Shown here one piece after another: positions 42,676-52,144 of a stretch of 64,000 nt of DNA. The position numbers were made by a program, and so were the translations under genes. The notes below the pieces were generated by a model, which was not told where the DNA came from, made no database searches, and saw only the letters and a list, made by a program, of their open reading frames with translations. Location: the NCBI RefSeq assembly GCF_000826645.1, contig NZ_JXJP01000014.1:1-64000 (forward strand), given 5' to 3'. The DNA comes from Psychroserpens mesophilus. GTDB lineage: Bacteria; Bacteroidota; Bacteroidia; Flavobacteriales; Flavobacteriaceae. Within the stretch, counting starts at the first letter, position 1. Each line of letters starts with the position of its first letter.

Positions 42676-44154
42676 TTATGAATCATATTTTTGATTCAAC
42701 GTATTAACAATCGTCTCAATTTTATTATTTTTTAGTGCTTTTTCTAAAACATGTGGAGGTGCTTTTCTAACCTCACAATCCTTTATAGAACATCGCTCAC
42801 AAGTGACACCTACTTTTTGTGTTTTAAGATGCTCGTCATCTAAGAATTTTATTTTGCGTTCTAACTGTTTATTAATGAGCAATCCAATGCTAATGCTTCT
42901 AAATTGATTATCCTTAAAAGGGTCTTTAGTTGCCGATGACAATACTAAGTATTTAGCATTATCACTATCATAATTAGATATTTGAACATCAAATTCATGA
43001 TTTTTTTTACTCTTACTAATATCTTTCAGAACTTTTAACGACACCCATCGTCTGCAATAATGTTCATTAGTTTCGTTAGCTCTTGGAGAATGTTGATGTG
43101 ATAAATGAAGCTCTTTTTTTAGATGAAATTTTTCGGTACCTGATCTATGTGTAAACCTTAAAAAGAATAAATCCTGAATATTAAATGCTTTAGGTAAGAT
43201 ATTTGTTAATCTCTGATAAAAGGATTCTGGAGATGCATTAAAAGTGTTTATCGTTTTAATAAACATGGCTTCATCGAAAAAGCCTTTCTCAAAAATGCTT
43301 TCCAGTTTTGATGTTAATTCTTTCTTGGGAATAATTAAGGCGCCTGCAAAATAAGAGGCATAAAAATTATTAAGCACTTGATCAAAGCTTTCAAATTTAA
43401 TCCATGGAAACGTATATAGGCGATCGGAAATATCTAAAAAATTATAAGCTATCTCTTTAGCATAAATAAATGTTCGTTGGGCTTCATCTATACCATTAGC
43501 CAACAACAAAGTTTTGGTTTTTGGCACAAAAACAGAACGCAAATTTTCTAACATTTCATAGGTACTTAATTCACTTTCATTAATAATATAACCATATTCT
43601 TCTACCAATATATCCTCTAATTCATTAGAATTAAAAGGTGTCGTCAAATCCAGCTGGTATGCTTTAGAAAATTTTAATACTTGTTGCTCTAACTCATCAA
43701 AATAATTATTGTTTGCCTCTTGAAATGACCGAACTGAAGCTAAAAAAAAACTCTCTCTACTAAAATTATAATGCTTAGCTATTGCAATTATCGTACTTAT
43801 AAATGCATTGACTTTTGCAGGTGCATTAGCAACAATATCTATCAAGTTACTTTCTTTAATTCCAAAAAGTTCTAAAGGAATCTCTTTTAAAATTTTAGAC
43901 TGCAAAAGTTCACCAACAGGAGCCAGGTTTTTATCCAGTTTTAATGATACCATTTGATCATAAGGCACATCAAGTTCCTCTGATAGAATAGCAATTTTAT
44001 CAGGTTTTGGATATTTTTTCCCTTTTTCGATTTCGTTTAAATACGATTTTGACAAACCCGAAATTTTAGACAATCCAAATAATGATAAGTTCTTATCAGT
44101 ACGTATTTGCTTCAGTTTTAAGCCAAATATTAGTTTTATATAATCTTGTTCCAT
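42676..44154 (-). CDS. XRE-family regulator with ImmA/IrrE-like and ScfR-type C-terminal domains
   Basis: 492 residues from ATG 44154. An N-terminal Cro/C1 helix-turn-helix (about 12-65), a central IrrE-like region without a clear HExxH, and a C-terminal half of the short-chain fatty acid regulator type, ending with conserved cysteines C452, C455 and C460 ('VTCERCSIKDCEVRKAPP'). RamB and ScfR of actinobacteria have this layout and control glyoxylate or propionate genes. It is divergent from aceB-aceA, so it is very likely their regulator. Start 44154 is preferred to the ORF's upstream ATG because a TATCTTTG box precedes it. Confidence 0.88.
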   Translation of the reverse strand: MEQDYIKLIFGLKLKQIRTDKNLSLFGLSKISGLSKSYLNEIEKGKKYPKPDKIAILSEELDVPYDQMVSLKLDKNLAPVGELLQSKILKEIPLELFGIKESNLIDIVANAPAKVNAFISTIIAIAKHYNFSRESFFLASVRSFQEANNNYFDELEQQVLKFSKAYQLDLTTPFNSNELEDILVEEYGYIINESELSTYEMLENLRSVFVPKTKTLLLANGIDEAQRTFIYAKEIAYNFLDISDRLYTFPWIKFESFDQVLNNFYASYFAGALIIPKKELTSKLESIFEKGFFDEAMFIKTINTFNASPESFYQRLTNILPKAFNIQDLFFLRFTHRSGTEKFHLKKELHLSHQHSPRANETNEHYCRRWVSLKVLKDISKSKKNHEFDVQISNYDSDNAKYLVLSSATKDPFKDNQFRSISIGLLINKQLERKIKFLDDEHLKTQKVGVTCERCSIKDCEVRKAPPHVLEKALKNNKIETIVNTLNQKYDS

Positions 44155-44164
44155 AGTTACTTTA

Positions 44165-44229
44165 CAAAGATAATCAAATATGCGAACCAAACTAAAACAG
44201 CGAAAACACATTTTTAGCGAACGTTCGCT
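44165..44229. promoter_or_regulatory. divergent control region of the regulator and aceB, with GCGAA sites
   Basis: TATCTTTG (minus, 44165-44172) is the -7 box of the regulator gene, 10 nt from its start. Three GCGAA-containing sites follow: TGCGAACC (44181-44188), AGCGAAAAC (44200-44208) and the perfect palindrome AGCGAACGTTCGCT (44216-44229). The first lies in the regulator's own promoter spacer. The palindrome lies just upstream of AATCTTTG (44241-44248), a probable aceB -7 box. This fits autoregulation plus control of aceBA. Confidence 0.65.
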
Positions 44230-44279
44230 TGTTTTTTTAAAATCTTTGTTATAATATTGTCAAGCATAAATACATAATC

Positions 44280-45878
44280 ATGGAAAACACACTTTTAAAA
44301 CCATCTAAAATTCAGTTCGCTAATCAAGTAAAAAATTACTTTCCCGAAATCCTATCGGATGATGCTTTAGACTTTATTACAGTCCTTCATGAACAATTTA
44401 ACAGCAAACGATTAGCGTTATTAAATAACCGAAAATCACAACAAGAGAAATTTGATAAAGGTGAATTTCCAATATTCCCAAAGGAAACAAAACATATTAG
44501 AGAGGGTAATTGGGTTGCAGGTATCATTCCAAAAGATCTTCAAGACAGACGTGTTGAAATCACTGGTCCTGTTGAAAGAAAAATGATTATCAATGCTTTA
44601 AATTCTGGCGCTAAAACCTTTATGGCCGATTTAGAAGACAGCAATTCACCTACATGGAAAAATTGTATTCAAGGACAACAAAACCTAATTGATGCCAATA
44701 ATAAAACAATTTCATTGACGGACTCCAAAAGAGGAAAATCTTATCAGCTAAAAACCGAAACTGCTGTTCTTTTGGTTAGACCTAGAGGATTACATTTAAA
44801 TGAAAGGCATTTAATTATTAATAATGAAGAGGCTTCTGGTAGTTTAATAGATTTTGGTCTTTATGTTTTTCATAATACAAAAACCTTATTAGAAAACAAT
44901 ACGGCACCTTACTTCTATTTACCCAAACTCGAACACTACACCGAAGCAAGGTGGTGGAACGATGTTTTCAATTTTACACAAGAATATTTAAAAGTTCCTA
45001 AAGGCACATTTAAAGCTACCGTATTAATAGAAACGATTACTGCCAGCTTTCAGTTAGATGAAATTATCTTCGAGCTTAAAGATCATATTGTCGGATTAAA
45101 TTGTGGTCGTTGGGATTATATATTTTCATACATCAAAAAATTTAGAAATCATACAGATTTTATAGTTCCAAATCGTGATCAAGTAACTATGTCAACTCCT
45201 TTTATGGATGCCTACTCAAAATTGGTAATTCAACGTTGTCATAAACGCGGTATTCTAGCTATTGGTGGTATGGCTGCTCAAATTCCAATTAAAAATGATG
45301 ACGAAGCTAATGCAATTGCTTTAGAAAACGTACGTCAGGATAAAATACGCGAAGTTAAAAATGGCCATGATGGTACTTGGGTAGCTCATCCTGCTTTAGT
45401 TGAAATCGCTTTAAACGAATTCAATAAATACATGCCTTCTGAAAATCAATTGCACGTGTCACGAAATGATATCGAAATATCAGAAGCGGAATTGATTGAA
45501 CTTCCGAAAGGAACAATTACTGAAGCTGGAATTAGAAAAAATATCAATGTTGGTGTTTTATATACTGAAGCATGGTTAAGAGGACATGGAGCTGTTGCAC
45601 TTTACAATTTAATGGAAGATGCTGCTACGGCAGAAATATCAAGAACACAAGTTTGGCAGTGGTTAAAACATAATGTAAAACTCAACGATGGTCGAACATT
45701 CAACCATGAGCTCTACGTAGAATTATTTGATGATGAAGTTGAGAAAATCATCAAAGAATATGGAGAGGCTTCTATTAAGAACACCAAATTTAAATTAGCA
45801 TTTGAACTTTTTAACAGTTTCATTCTTGCAGAAGAATTTGATGAATTTTTAACGCTTCCTGCCTATAAATATTTATAA
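44280..45878 (+). CDS. aceB: malate synthase A
   Basis: 532 residues. Condenses glyoxylate and acetyl-CoA to malate. Family blocks include 'FMADLEDSNSPTWKNCIQGQ', 'LLVRPRGLHLNERHL', 'VLIETITASFQLDEIIFEL', 'GLNCGRWDYIFSYIKKF' and 'EAWLRGHGAVALYNLMEDAATAEI'. Length matches the A isoform. It is followed by aceA with a 73-nt gap containing a hairpin. Confidence 0.96.
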   Translation: MENTLLKPSKIQFANQVKNYFPEILSDDALDFITVLHEQFNSKRLALLNNRKSQQEKFDKGEFPIFPKETKHIREGNWVAGIIPKDLQDRRVEITGPVERKMIINALNSGAKTFMADLEDSNSPTWKNCIQGQQNLIDANNKTISLTDSKRGKSYQLKTETAVLLVRPRGLHLNERHLIINNEEASGSLIDFGLYVFHNTKTLLENNTAPYFYLPKLEHYTEARWWNDVFNFTQEYLKVPKGTFKATVLIETITASFQLDEIIFELKDHIVGLNCGRWDYIFSYIKKFRNHTDFIVPNRDQVTMSTPFMDAYSKLVIQRCHKRGILAIGGMAAQIPIKNDDEANAIALENVRQDKIREVKNGHDGTWVAHPALVEIALNEFNKYMPSENQLHVSRNDIEISEAELIELPKGTITEAGIRKNINVGVLYTEAWLRGHGAVALYNLMEDAATAEISRTQVWQWLKHNVKLNDGRTFNHELYVELFDDEVEKIIKEYGEASIKNTKFKLAFELFNSFILAEEFDEFLTLPAYKYL

Positions 45879-45885
45879 AAAAACA

Positions 45886-45916
45886 ATCCTGCGATTGCAG
45901 CAACAATCAACAGGAT
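45886..45916 (+). other. intergenic hairpin between aceB and aceA
   Basis: ATCCTG / CAGGAT (45886-45891, 45911-45916) enclose a second pair ATTG / CAAT. No T tract follows, so read-through into aceA is expected; it may tune relative mRNA stability. Confidence 0.45.
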
Positions 45917-45951
45917 CTAATTATTAATAATAAATAACGTCTTACAAAATT

Positions 45952-47583
45952 ATGAAAAATCTTGCACAAAGTAATTATCGTTCTGCATTAGAAACGATAA
46001 AAAACCTAAAAGAAAAGTATGGTGAAACATGGCATGCAATTCTTCCCGAAAGAGCAGCCAGAATGCTTGTACAAAATCGCTTTAAAACCGGACTAGACAT
46101 TGCAAATTATACTGCTGATATTATGAGAAAGGACATGGCACAATATGATACAGATACATCTCAATACACACAATCTCTAGGCTGTTGGCATGGTTTTATT
46201 GCACAGCAAAAAATGATTGCTGTAAAAAAACATCACAGCACAACTCGTAAACGCTATTTATATCTTTCTGGATGGATGGTCGCGGCATTACGTTCTGAAT
46301 TTGGCCCATTGCCAGACCAATCTATGCATGAAAAAACAACTGTTCCTGCATTAATAAAAGAAATTTATGACTTTCTAAAACAAGCTGATGCTGTTGAATT
46401 AAATGATTTGTTTAGAAGACTTGCAGATGGTGAAGATGTACAAGATCAAATTGACAATTTTGAAACTCATGTAGTTCCAATCATCGCTGATATTGATGCA
46501 GGTTTTGGAAATGAGGAAGCCACGTATTTATTGGCAAAAAAAATGATTGAAGCTGGAGCCTGTGCCATTCAGATTGAAAATCAAGTGTCAGATGCTAAAC
46601 AATGTGGCCATCAAGATGGAAAAGTAACTGTGCCACATGAAGATTTTATTGCAAAACTTAATGCTATTAGATATGCATTTTTAGAATTAGGTGTTACTGA
46701 TGGTGTTATTGTTGCAAGAACAGATTCAGAAGGCGCTGGTTTAACTCAAAAGTTACCCGTTAGTCAAAATCCAGGTGATTTAGCTTCGCAATATCTTGCA
46801 TTTGTTGAAGTCGAAGACATTGCTATCAGAGATGCAAAAGAAGATGATGTACTACTTAAAAGAAACGGTAATTTAGTACGTCCTATAAGATTACCAAATG
46901 GTTTGTATAAATTTAAAGAGGGTTCAAACATCGATCGCGTAGTGTTAGATTGTATCACAAGTCTTCAAAATGGAGCTGATCTGTTATGGATTGAAACTCC
47001 AACGCCTAATGTCAAGCAAATTGCTCACATGGTTAATAGAATTAAAGAGGTCGTTCCAAACGCTAAACTAGTTTACAATAACTCTCCTTCCTTTAACTGG
47101 ACGTTAAATTTCCGTCATCAAGCTTTTGATGAGATGTTGGCTGAAGGAGAAAATATGACCATGTATGATCGTAATAATTTAATGGATACGCAATATGATG
47201 GTTCTGAACTATGTCATCGTGCAGATGAGAAAATCAAAACTTTTCAAGCAGATGGAGCCAGAGAAGCTGGAATTTTTCACCATTTGATTACCTTACCAAC
47301 ATATCATACAACAGCGCTTCATATGAATGATTTAACGGAAGGATATTTTGGGAAAGAAGGCATGCTTGCTTATGTAAAACACGTTCAAAGACAAGAAATA
47401 CGTAAAGGAGTTGCGTCTGTAAAACATCAAAGAATGGCAGGTTCAGATCTTGGTGATGACCATAAAACATTCTTTGCTGAAGAAAAAGCTCTGAGGGCAG
47501 GAGGAGAAAAAAATACTTCTAATCAATTCGAAACTTCACAAAAAAAGAATTCAATTGCAAAAGAATTAGGTGTTGTTGCTTAA
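45952..47583 (+). CDS. aceA: isocitrate lyase
   Basis: 543 residues. Cleaves isocitrate to glyoxylate and succinate. The catalytic loop reads KQCGH ('DAKQCGHQDGK'), the usual K-x-CGH. 'IIADIDAGFGNEEATYLLAKKMIEAGA' holds the metal-binding Asp. The protein is longer than the E. coli enzyme (434) and of the type with an inserted domain. With aceB it forms the glyoxylate shunt, allowing growth on acetate or fatty acids. Confidence 0.96.
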   Translation: MKNLAQSNYRSALETIKNLKEKYGETWHAILPERAARMLVQNRFKTGLDIANYTADIMRKDMAQYDTDTSQYTQSLGCWHGFIAQQKMIAVKKHHSTTRKRYLYLSGWMVAALRSEFGPLPDQSMHEKTTVPALIKEIYDFLKQADAVELNDLFRRLADGEDVQDQIDNFETHVVPIIADIDAGFGNEEATYLLAKKMIEAGACAIQIENQVSDAKQCGHQDGKVTVPHEDFIAKLNAIRYAFLELGVTDGVIVARTDSEGAGLTQKLPVSQNPGDLASQYLAFVEVEDIAIRDAKEDDVLLKRNGNLVRPIRLPNGLYKFKEGSNIDRVVLDCITSLQNGADLLWIETPTPNVKQIAHMVNRIKEVVPNAKLVYNNSPSFNWTLNFRHQAFDEMLAEGENMTMYDRNNLMDTQYDGSELCHRADEKIKTFQADGAREAGIFHHLITLPTYHTTALHMNDLTEGYFGKEGMLAYVKHVQRQEIRKGVASVKHQRMAGSDLGDDHKTFFAEEKALRAGGEKNTSNQFETSQKKNSIAKELGVVA

Positions 47584-47602
47584 GAGACTTGTAGCTTAAT
47601 CC

Positions 47603-47638
47603 AATTTAAAAAAGGCGTTTAAACGCCTTTTTTAAATT
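47603..47638. terminator. perfect 36-bp palindromic bidirectional terminator
   Basis: AATTTAAAAAAGGCGTTT and its exact reverse complement meet without a spacer, between the convergent aceA and pyk genes. The GGCG / CGCC core with flanking A and T runs serves both strands. Confidence 0.92.
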
Positions 47639-47654
47639 GATTTCATGATAATAC

Positions 47655-49097
47655 TTAAAAACTACAACTCGTAATTTCAGTAACTCGTAAGGTATTCACC
47701 ATTCCTTTTTCCTGAATAGGCATTGCTGCTAAACTAATAAGCATATCTCCGACTTCTAAATACCCTTTTTTGCAGGCAATGGCATTTACATCTTCAATGG
47801 TTTCATCTGTACTTACAAATTTGTCGTAGTAAAATGATTCTACACCCCAAAGCAAACTTAATTGCGTCAAAATCCGTTTGTTTGACGTGAACACTAAAAT
47901 ATGTGCACTTGGTCGCCAAGCCGAAATTTGAAACGCTGTATAACCACTATTTGTTAATGTTGAAATCGCTTTAGCATTAATTTCATTTGCCATATTGGCT
48001 GCGTGATAACAAATCGATTTTGTGATGTAACGCTTGGTACGAATATGAGGTGGTGTTTGTGGCACCTTAATTAAATCTGAATCTTCAACACTTCTAATAA
48101 TTCCAGCCATTTGCTTGATAACCTGTACAGGATAATTTCCAACAGAAGTTTCACCAGATAACATTACAGCATCAGCACCATCCATTACAGAATTGGCAAC
48201 ATCATTAACCTCGGCACGTGTTGGTGTTAAACTAGTAATCATCGTCTCCATCATTTGGGTTGCAATAATTACAGGTATTCTTGCGCGTTTAGCTCGTAAC
48301 ACTAATTGTTTCTGAATTAAAGGCACTTCTTCGGCTGGGATTTCAACTCCTAAATCACCTCGAGCTACCATTAAACCATCACAATATGCGACTATCTTAT
48401 CGATATTTTCTACAGCTTCAGGCTTTTCAATTTTTGCTATGATTGGGATTTTATGATCACTATGCTCTTTTATTAACTCTTCTAGCTCCATCAAATCCTC
48501 TGCATGACGCACAAATGACAAAGCAATCCAATCGACCTTCAATTCACAGGCGAATTTTGCATCTTCAATATCCTTTTCAGTAAGTGCTGGTTGCGAAATA
48601 TTGGTGTTTGGAAGATTAACCCCTTTTTTTGAACGCAATGGACCTCCTTGAATGACCTTGGCTTTAACTTCAGATTTCTTATCTGTGGATACGACTTCAA
48701 AAATTAGTTTTCCGTCATCTAAAAGAATACGTTCACCTGGTTTAGCATCTTGAGGAAACTTATCATAAGTCATATAAACACGATCCTTTGTGCCTTCAAA
48801 ACGCTTTCCTGTCGCAAAAATAATCTCATCACCTTCATTGACAACAACCTCCCCTTTCATGACACCAACTCTTAATTTTGGCCCTTGTAAATCTCCTAAA
48901 ATTGCGGCATTAAATCCAAACTCTTGATTGAGTTCGCGAATCATATTTACACGTTCTCTAACGCCATCGTAATCGGCATGAGAGAAATTAATTCTAAACA
49001 CATTGGCGCCTTCTTCAAGCATTGCTTTAAGAACATCCTTATTACTTGTTGCTGGTCCTAAGGTAGCAACTATTTTAGTTTTCTTTTTTCGTAACAT
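47655..49097 (-). CDS. pyk: pyruvate kinase
   Basis: 480 residues. Converts phosphoenolpyruvate and ADP to pyruvate and ATP. Motifs: 'KTKIVATLGPATSNKDVLKAML', 'INFSHADYDG', 'IIAKIEKPEAVENI', 'GLMVARGDLGVEIPAEEVP' and 'MDGADAVMLSGETSVGNYP'. The start codon overlaps the stop of the upstream IPExxxVDY gene by one base (TAATG). Length is normal. Confidence 0.97.
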   Translation of the reverse strand: MLRKKKTKIVATLGPATSNKDVLKAMLEEGANVFRINFSHADYDGVRERVNMIRELNQEFGFNAAILGDLQGPKLRVGVMKGEVVVNEGDEIIFATGKRFEGTKDRVYMTYDKFPQDAKPGERILLDDGKLIFEVVSTDKKSEVKAKVIQGGPLRSKKGVNLPNTNISQPALTEKDIEDAKFACELKVDWIALSFVRHAEDLMELEELIKEHSDHKIPIIAKIEKPEAVENIDKIVAYCDGLMVARGDLGVEIPAEEVPLIQKQLVLRAKRARIPVIIATQMMETMITSLTPTRAEVNDVANSVMDGADAVMLSGETSVGNYPVQVIKQMAGIIRSVEDSDLIKVPQTPPHIRTKRYITKSICYHAANMANEINAKAISTLTNSGYTAFQISAWRPSAHILVFTSNKRILTQLSLLWGVESFYYDKFVSTDETIEDVNAIACKKGYLEVGDMLISLAAMPIQEKGMVNTLRVTEITSCSF

Positions 49098-49579
49098 TAA
49101 TTAAAAATTAAATGATCTTTTGATTTTATCTCGTCTATATCAATACTATATGATGTAATAATTTGAGGGATAGATTGTATTTTATCGAGAATACTTTTCT
49201 CGTTAAAATTTAGATTTTCGTTAGTGACTTTAATGAGATAATCTACATTTTTAAATTCTGGTAATAAGTTATAAGTTTTCATAACTGTATGTTGGTTATC
49301 AAATAAAGAGCCTGAACTCTGTAACGAATCTTCTTCCTTTTTACAAATATTTGAAACCAAATTCCAAGTCGTATCCAAAATGATGTCATCCCACTCATAA
49401 ATGGCATAAGAGGCTGCAAAATATTTATAGTCCAAATCCTGAGGCTTACGCTTTAAATTGAGACCTAATTGTTTATTAAGAAGATAGGCTAATCTATAAT
49501 CTTCCAGTCTGCAATGTATTGCTAAAAGCGCAAAAGAAGTGTCGTAAAAATCGTCAACAAGTAACTTGTGCAAAGCCAT
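49097..49579 (-). CDS. IPExxxVDY family protein
   Basis: 160 residues. The defining motif appears as LPEFKNVDY ('LLPEFKNVDYLIKV'), one substitution from IPExxxVDY. The family is a small Bacteroidota-specific protein usually found between rnc and pyk, exactly as here. Function unknown. Its stop overlaps the pyk start, so translation is probably coupled. Confidence 0.92.
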   Translation of the reverse strand: MALHKLLVDDFYDTSFALLAIHCRLEDYRLAYLLNKQLGLNLKRKPQDLDYKYFAASYAIYEWDDIILDTTWNLVSNICKKEEDSLQSSGSLFDNQHTVMKTYNLLPEFKNVDYLIKVTNENLNFNEKSILDKIQSIPQIITSYSIDIDEIKSKDHLIFN

Positions 49580-49713
49580 AATTTAACCTCTATTAAATGT
49601 AAATATAGAACATTATGACTAGTTTGAGATTAAGTTTTTATTAATCTTAACAGCTTTAAGTCGCGAAAACGTTGTAGTACAGCAACTATTTTTAAAGCCT
49701 GGATAATAAGCTA

Positions 49714-50454
49714 CTAAAACGTTTTGGTAATCTCATTTTGAAATGCAAAAAAAGCGCGTCTGGATGCTTTTTCTTCGGCTTTTTTCTTAGAGGTTGCTCT
49801 TGCTTTTGAAATAACTTTATTATTAATAGATAGCTTAACGGAAAAATGTTTCAAGTCATCATTTCCCGTATCTTCATAAACATTGTAGTCGAATGTTTTT
49901 TTCTCCTTCTGACACCACTCAATAAGTAAACTCTTATAGCTAATTATCTTACCTTCTAAGGTTTCGATATCAACATGAGGTTTGACAACTCTTTTAAAGA
50001 TAAATTTTTCGCATTGTTTGTAGCCTTTATCTAAAAAAATGGCGCCTACAAGTGATTCAAAAAGATTGCCATGAATATTATTACCAAAATTAGAGGTTGG
50101 TATTTTGCTTTCAACTAAATCTATGAGTTTTAGCTCTTTACCTAATTCGTTTAAATGTTCTCTACTTACGACTTTAGATCGCATTTTTGTTAAATAACCT
50201 TCATCTCCATGAGGTACTTTTTCAAACAGATAAGAAGCTATAACGGCACTCAACATAGCATCACCTACGAACTCAAGACGCTCGTAGTTCACAGCATTAC
50301 CTTCATGATCTTTTATATTTAAAGATCTATGAGTGAATGCTTTTACATAAAGTTCCTTGTTTTTAGGTTTATAATCTAAAATTTTGGAAAGTTGTAAAAA
50401 AAAATTCCCGTCTTTCTTAGAACGGGAATTTAATATGTTACGAATGATGTTCAT
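49714..50454 (-). CDS. rnc: ribonuclease III
   Basis: 246 residues. The RNase III signature 'NYERLEFVGDAMLSAVIASYLF' and the second acidic site 'GNLFESLVGAIFLDKGY' carry the metal ligands. A dsRNA-binding domain occupies about 175-240. It processes rRNA precursors and other dsRNA. It starts 6 nt after fabF in the same direction. Confidence 0.96.
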   Translation of the reverse strand: MNIIRNILNSRSKKDGNFFLQLSKILDYKPKNKELYVKAFTHRSLNIKDHEGNAVNYERLEFVGDAMLSAVIASYLFEKVPHGDEGYLTKMRSKVVSREHLNELGKELKLIDLVESKIPTSNFGNNIHGNLFESLVGAIFLDKGYKQCEKFIFKRVVKPHVDIETLEGKIISYKSLLIEWCQKEKKTFDYNVYEDTGNDDLKHFSVKLSINNKVISKARATSKKKAEEKASRRAFFAFQNEITKTF

Positions 50455-50460
50455 CCGTAT

Positions 50461-51711
50461 TTAATCTATTTTTTTGAATAATACACAAGCGTTGTGACCG
50501 CCAAATCCGAACGTATTACTCATAGCAACTTTAACGTCTCTTTTTTGTGCCTTATTTAGGGTTAAATTAAGTTTAGAATCAATATTTTCATCTACAACTT
50601 CATGATTTATTGTTGGAGGCACAATACCATGTTCCATTGCTAAAATTGACGCAATCGATTCAATAGCACCTGCAGCACCTAATAAATGTCCAGTCATAGA
50701 CTTCGTTGAATTAATATTGATGTTTTTTGCGTGGTCTCCAAACACTTCCGAGATCGCTTTAAGTTCAGCAACATCTCCAAGAGGTGTTGATGTTCCATGC
50801 GTGTTGATATGATCAACTTCTTCAGGTTTAACTCCAGCATTTTCCAAACAATTTCTCATTACAGCAATAACACCTATACCTTCAGGATGAGGTGCAGTCA
50901 TATGATAAGCGTCAGAAGATAAACCTCCTCCTAGCACCTCAGCATATATTTTTGCGCCTCTTGCTTTGGCATGCTCATAATCTTCAAGAATAATAGCTCC
51001 TGCTCCTTCTCCTAATACGAAACCATCTCTGGTTGCATCAAAAGGTCTTGAGGCTGTTTCTGGACTTTCATTTCTTGTTGATAGCGCATGCATTGCATTG
51101 AAACCACCCATTCCGGCAATTGTCACTGCTGCTTCACTTCCACCAGTTACAATGATATCACAATGTCCTAAACGAATATAATTTAGGGCATCAATCATTG
51201 CGTTAGCCGAAGATGCACATGCAGATACAGTTGTGTAGTTAGGTCCCATAAATCCGTGTTTAATAGATATGTTTCCTGGTGCAATATCTGCAATCATTTT
51301 AGGAATAAAGAACGGATTAAACCTTGGTGTACCATCTCCTTCAGCAAAGTTTAAAACTTCGTTTTGAAATGTTTCCAGACCTCCAATTCCCGCTCCCCAA
51401 ATAACACCTACTCGCAATTTGTTAACCTTATCAAGGTCTAGTTTAGAGTCTGCAATAGCTTCATCTGAAGCAACCATTGCATATTGCGTAAACCTATCCA
51501 TTTTACGAGCTTCTTTTCTGTCTAGAAAATCGGTAGGGTTAAAGTTTTTTAATTCACAAGCGAATGTTGTTTTGAACTTTTCGGTATCAAAATATGTAAT
51601 AGGTGCAGCTCCACTTTTCCCACTTACAAGCGCGTCCCAATATTCATCTTTGGTATTGCCTATAGGTGTAAGTGCGCCTAAACCGGTAACTACTACTCGC
51701 CTTAATTCCAT
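50461..51711 (-). CDS. fabF: beta-ketoacyl-ACP synthase II
   Basis: 416 residues. Catalytic triad Cys ('VSACASSANAMIDAL'), His ('NTHGTSTPLGDVAEL') and His ('MTGHLLGAAGAIESI'), with the final 'SNTFGFGGHNACVLFKK' block. Extends acyl chains in fatty acid synthesis. It follows acpP by 14 nt, the usual acpP-fabF-rnc order. Confidence 0.97.
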   Translation of the reverse strand: MELRRVVVTGLGALTPIGNTKDEYWDALVSGKSGAAPITYFDTEKFKTTFACELKNFNPTDFLDRKEARKMDRFTQYAMVASDEAIADSKLDLDKVNKLRVGVIWGAGIGGLETFQNEVLNFAEGDGTPRFNPFFIPKMIADIAPGNISIKHGFMGPNYTTVSACASSANAMIDALNYIRLGHCDIIVTGGSEAAVTIAGMGGFNAMHALSTRNESPETASRPFDATRDGFVLGEGAGAIILEDYEHAKARGAKIYAEVLGGGLSSDAYHMTAPHPEGIGVIAVMRNCLENAGVKPEEVDHINTHGTSTPLGDVAELKAISEVFGDHAKNININSTKSMTGHLLGAAGAIESIASILAMEHGIVPPTINHEVVDENIDSKLNLTLNKAQKRDVKVAMSNTFGFGGHNACVLFKKID

Positions 51712-51725
51712 AAAAATTTATTGGA

Positions 51726-51959
51726 TTATTTTGCTTCTTCTATATAAGAGATCGCCTGACCAACTGTAGCAATGTTTTCAGCTTGATCGTCTGGGATTTG
51801 AATATCAAATTCTTTTTCAAATTCCATGATTAATTCAACAGTGTCTAATGAATCTGCTCCTAAATCGTTAGTGAAGCTAGCTTCAGTTACAACTTCGTTT
51901 TCATCAACTCCTAATTTGTCTACTATAATCGCTTTTACTCTTGATGCAATGTCTGACAT
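51726..51959 (-). CDS. acpP: acyl carrier protein
   Basis: 77 residues, acidic, with the phosphopantetheine serine S37 in '[17 protein letters not shown]'. Carries growing acyl chains for FabF and partners. A TATTTTTG box (51991-51998) lies about 31 nt upstream of the start. Confidence 0.98.
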   Translation of the reverse strand: MSDIASRVKAIIVDKLGVDENEVVTEASFTNDLGADSLDTVELIMEFEKEFDIQIPDDQAENIATVGQAISYIEEAK

Positions 51960-51990
51960 AATTTTTTAATTTTAAGTTTTAATTAGGTCG

Positions 51991-51998
51991 CAAAAATA
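51991..51998 (-). promoter_or_regulatory. -7 box of acpP-fabF-rnc
   Basis: TATTTTTG on the minus strand, 31 nt before the acpP ATG; the -33 element is not clear. Confidence 0.45.
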
Positions 51999-52144
51999 AA
52001 AAAACTTTATTTCAATACACACCTTTAGTTTAAAAATGTGATTGTAATTTACTAAAATTACTTTGAAGAATTTATCTTTTACGTTCTAATTGTTAATTAT
52101 TATTCTTTTTTTTGTTCTGAATAATAGTAACTGATTGTCTGTAA

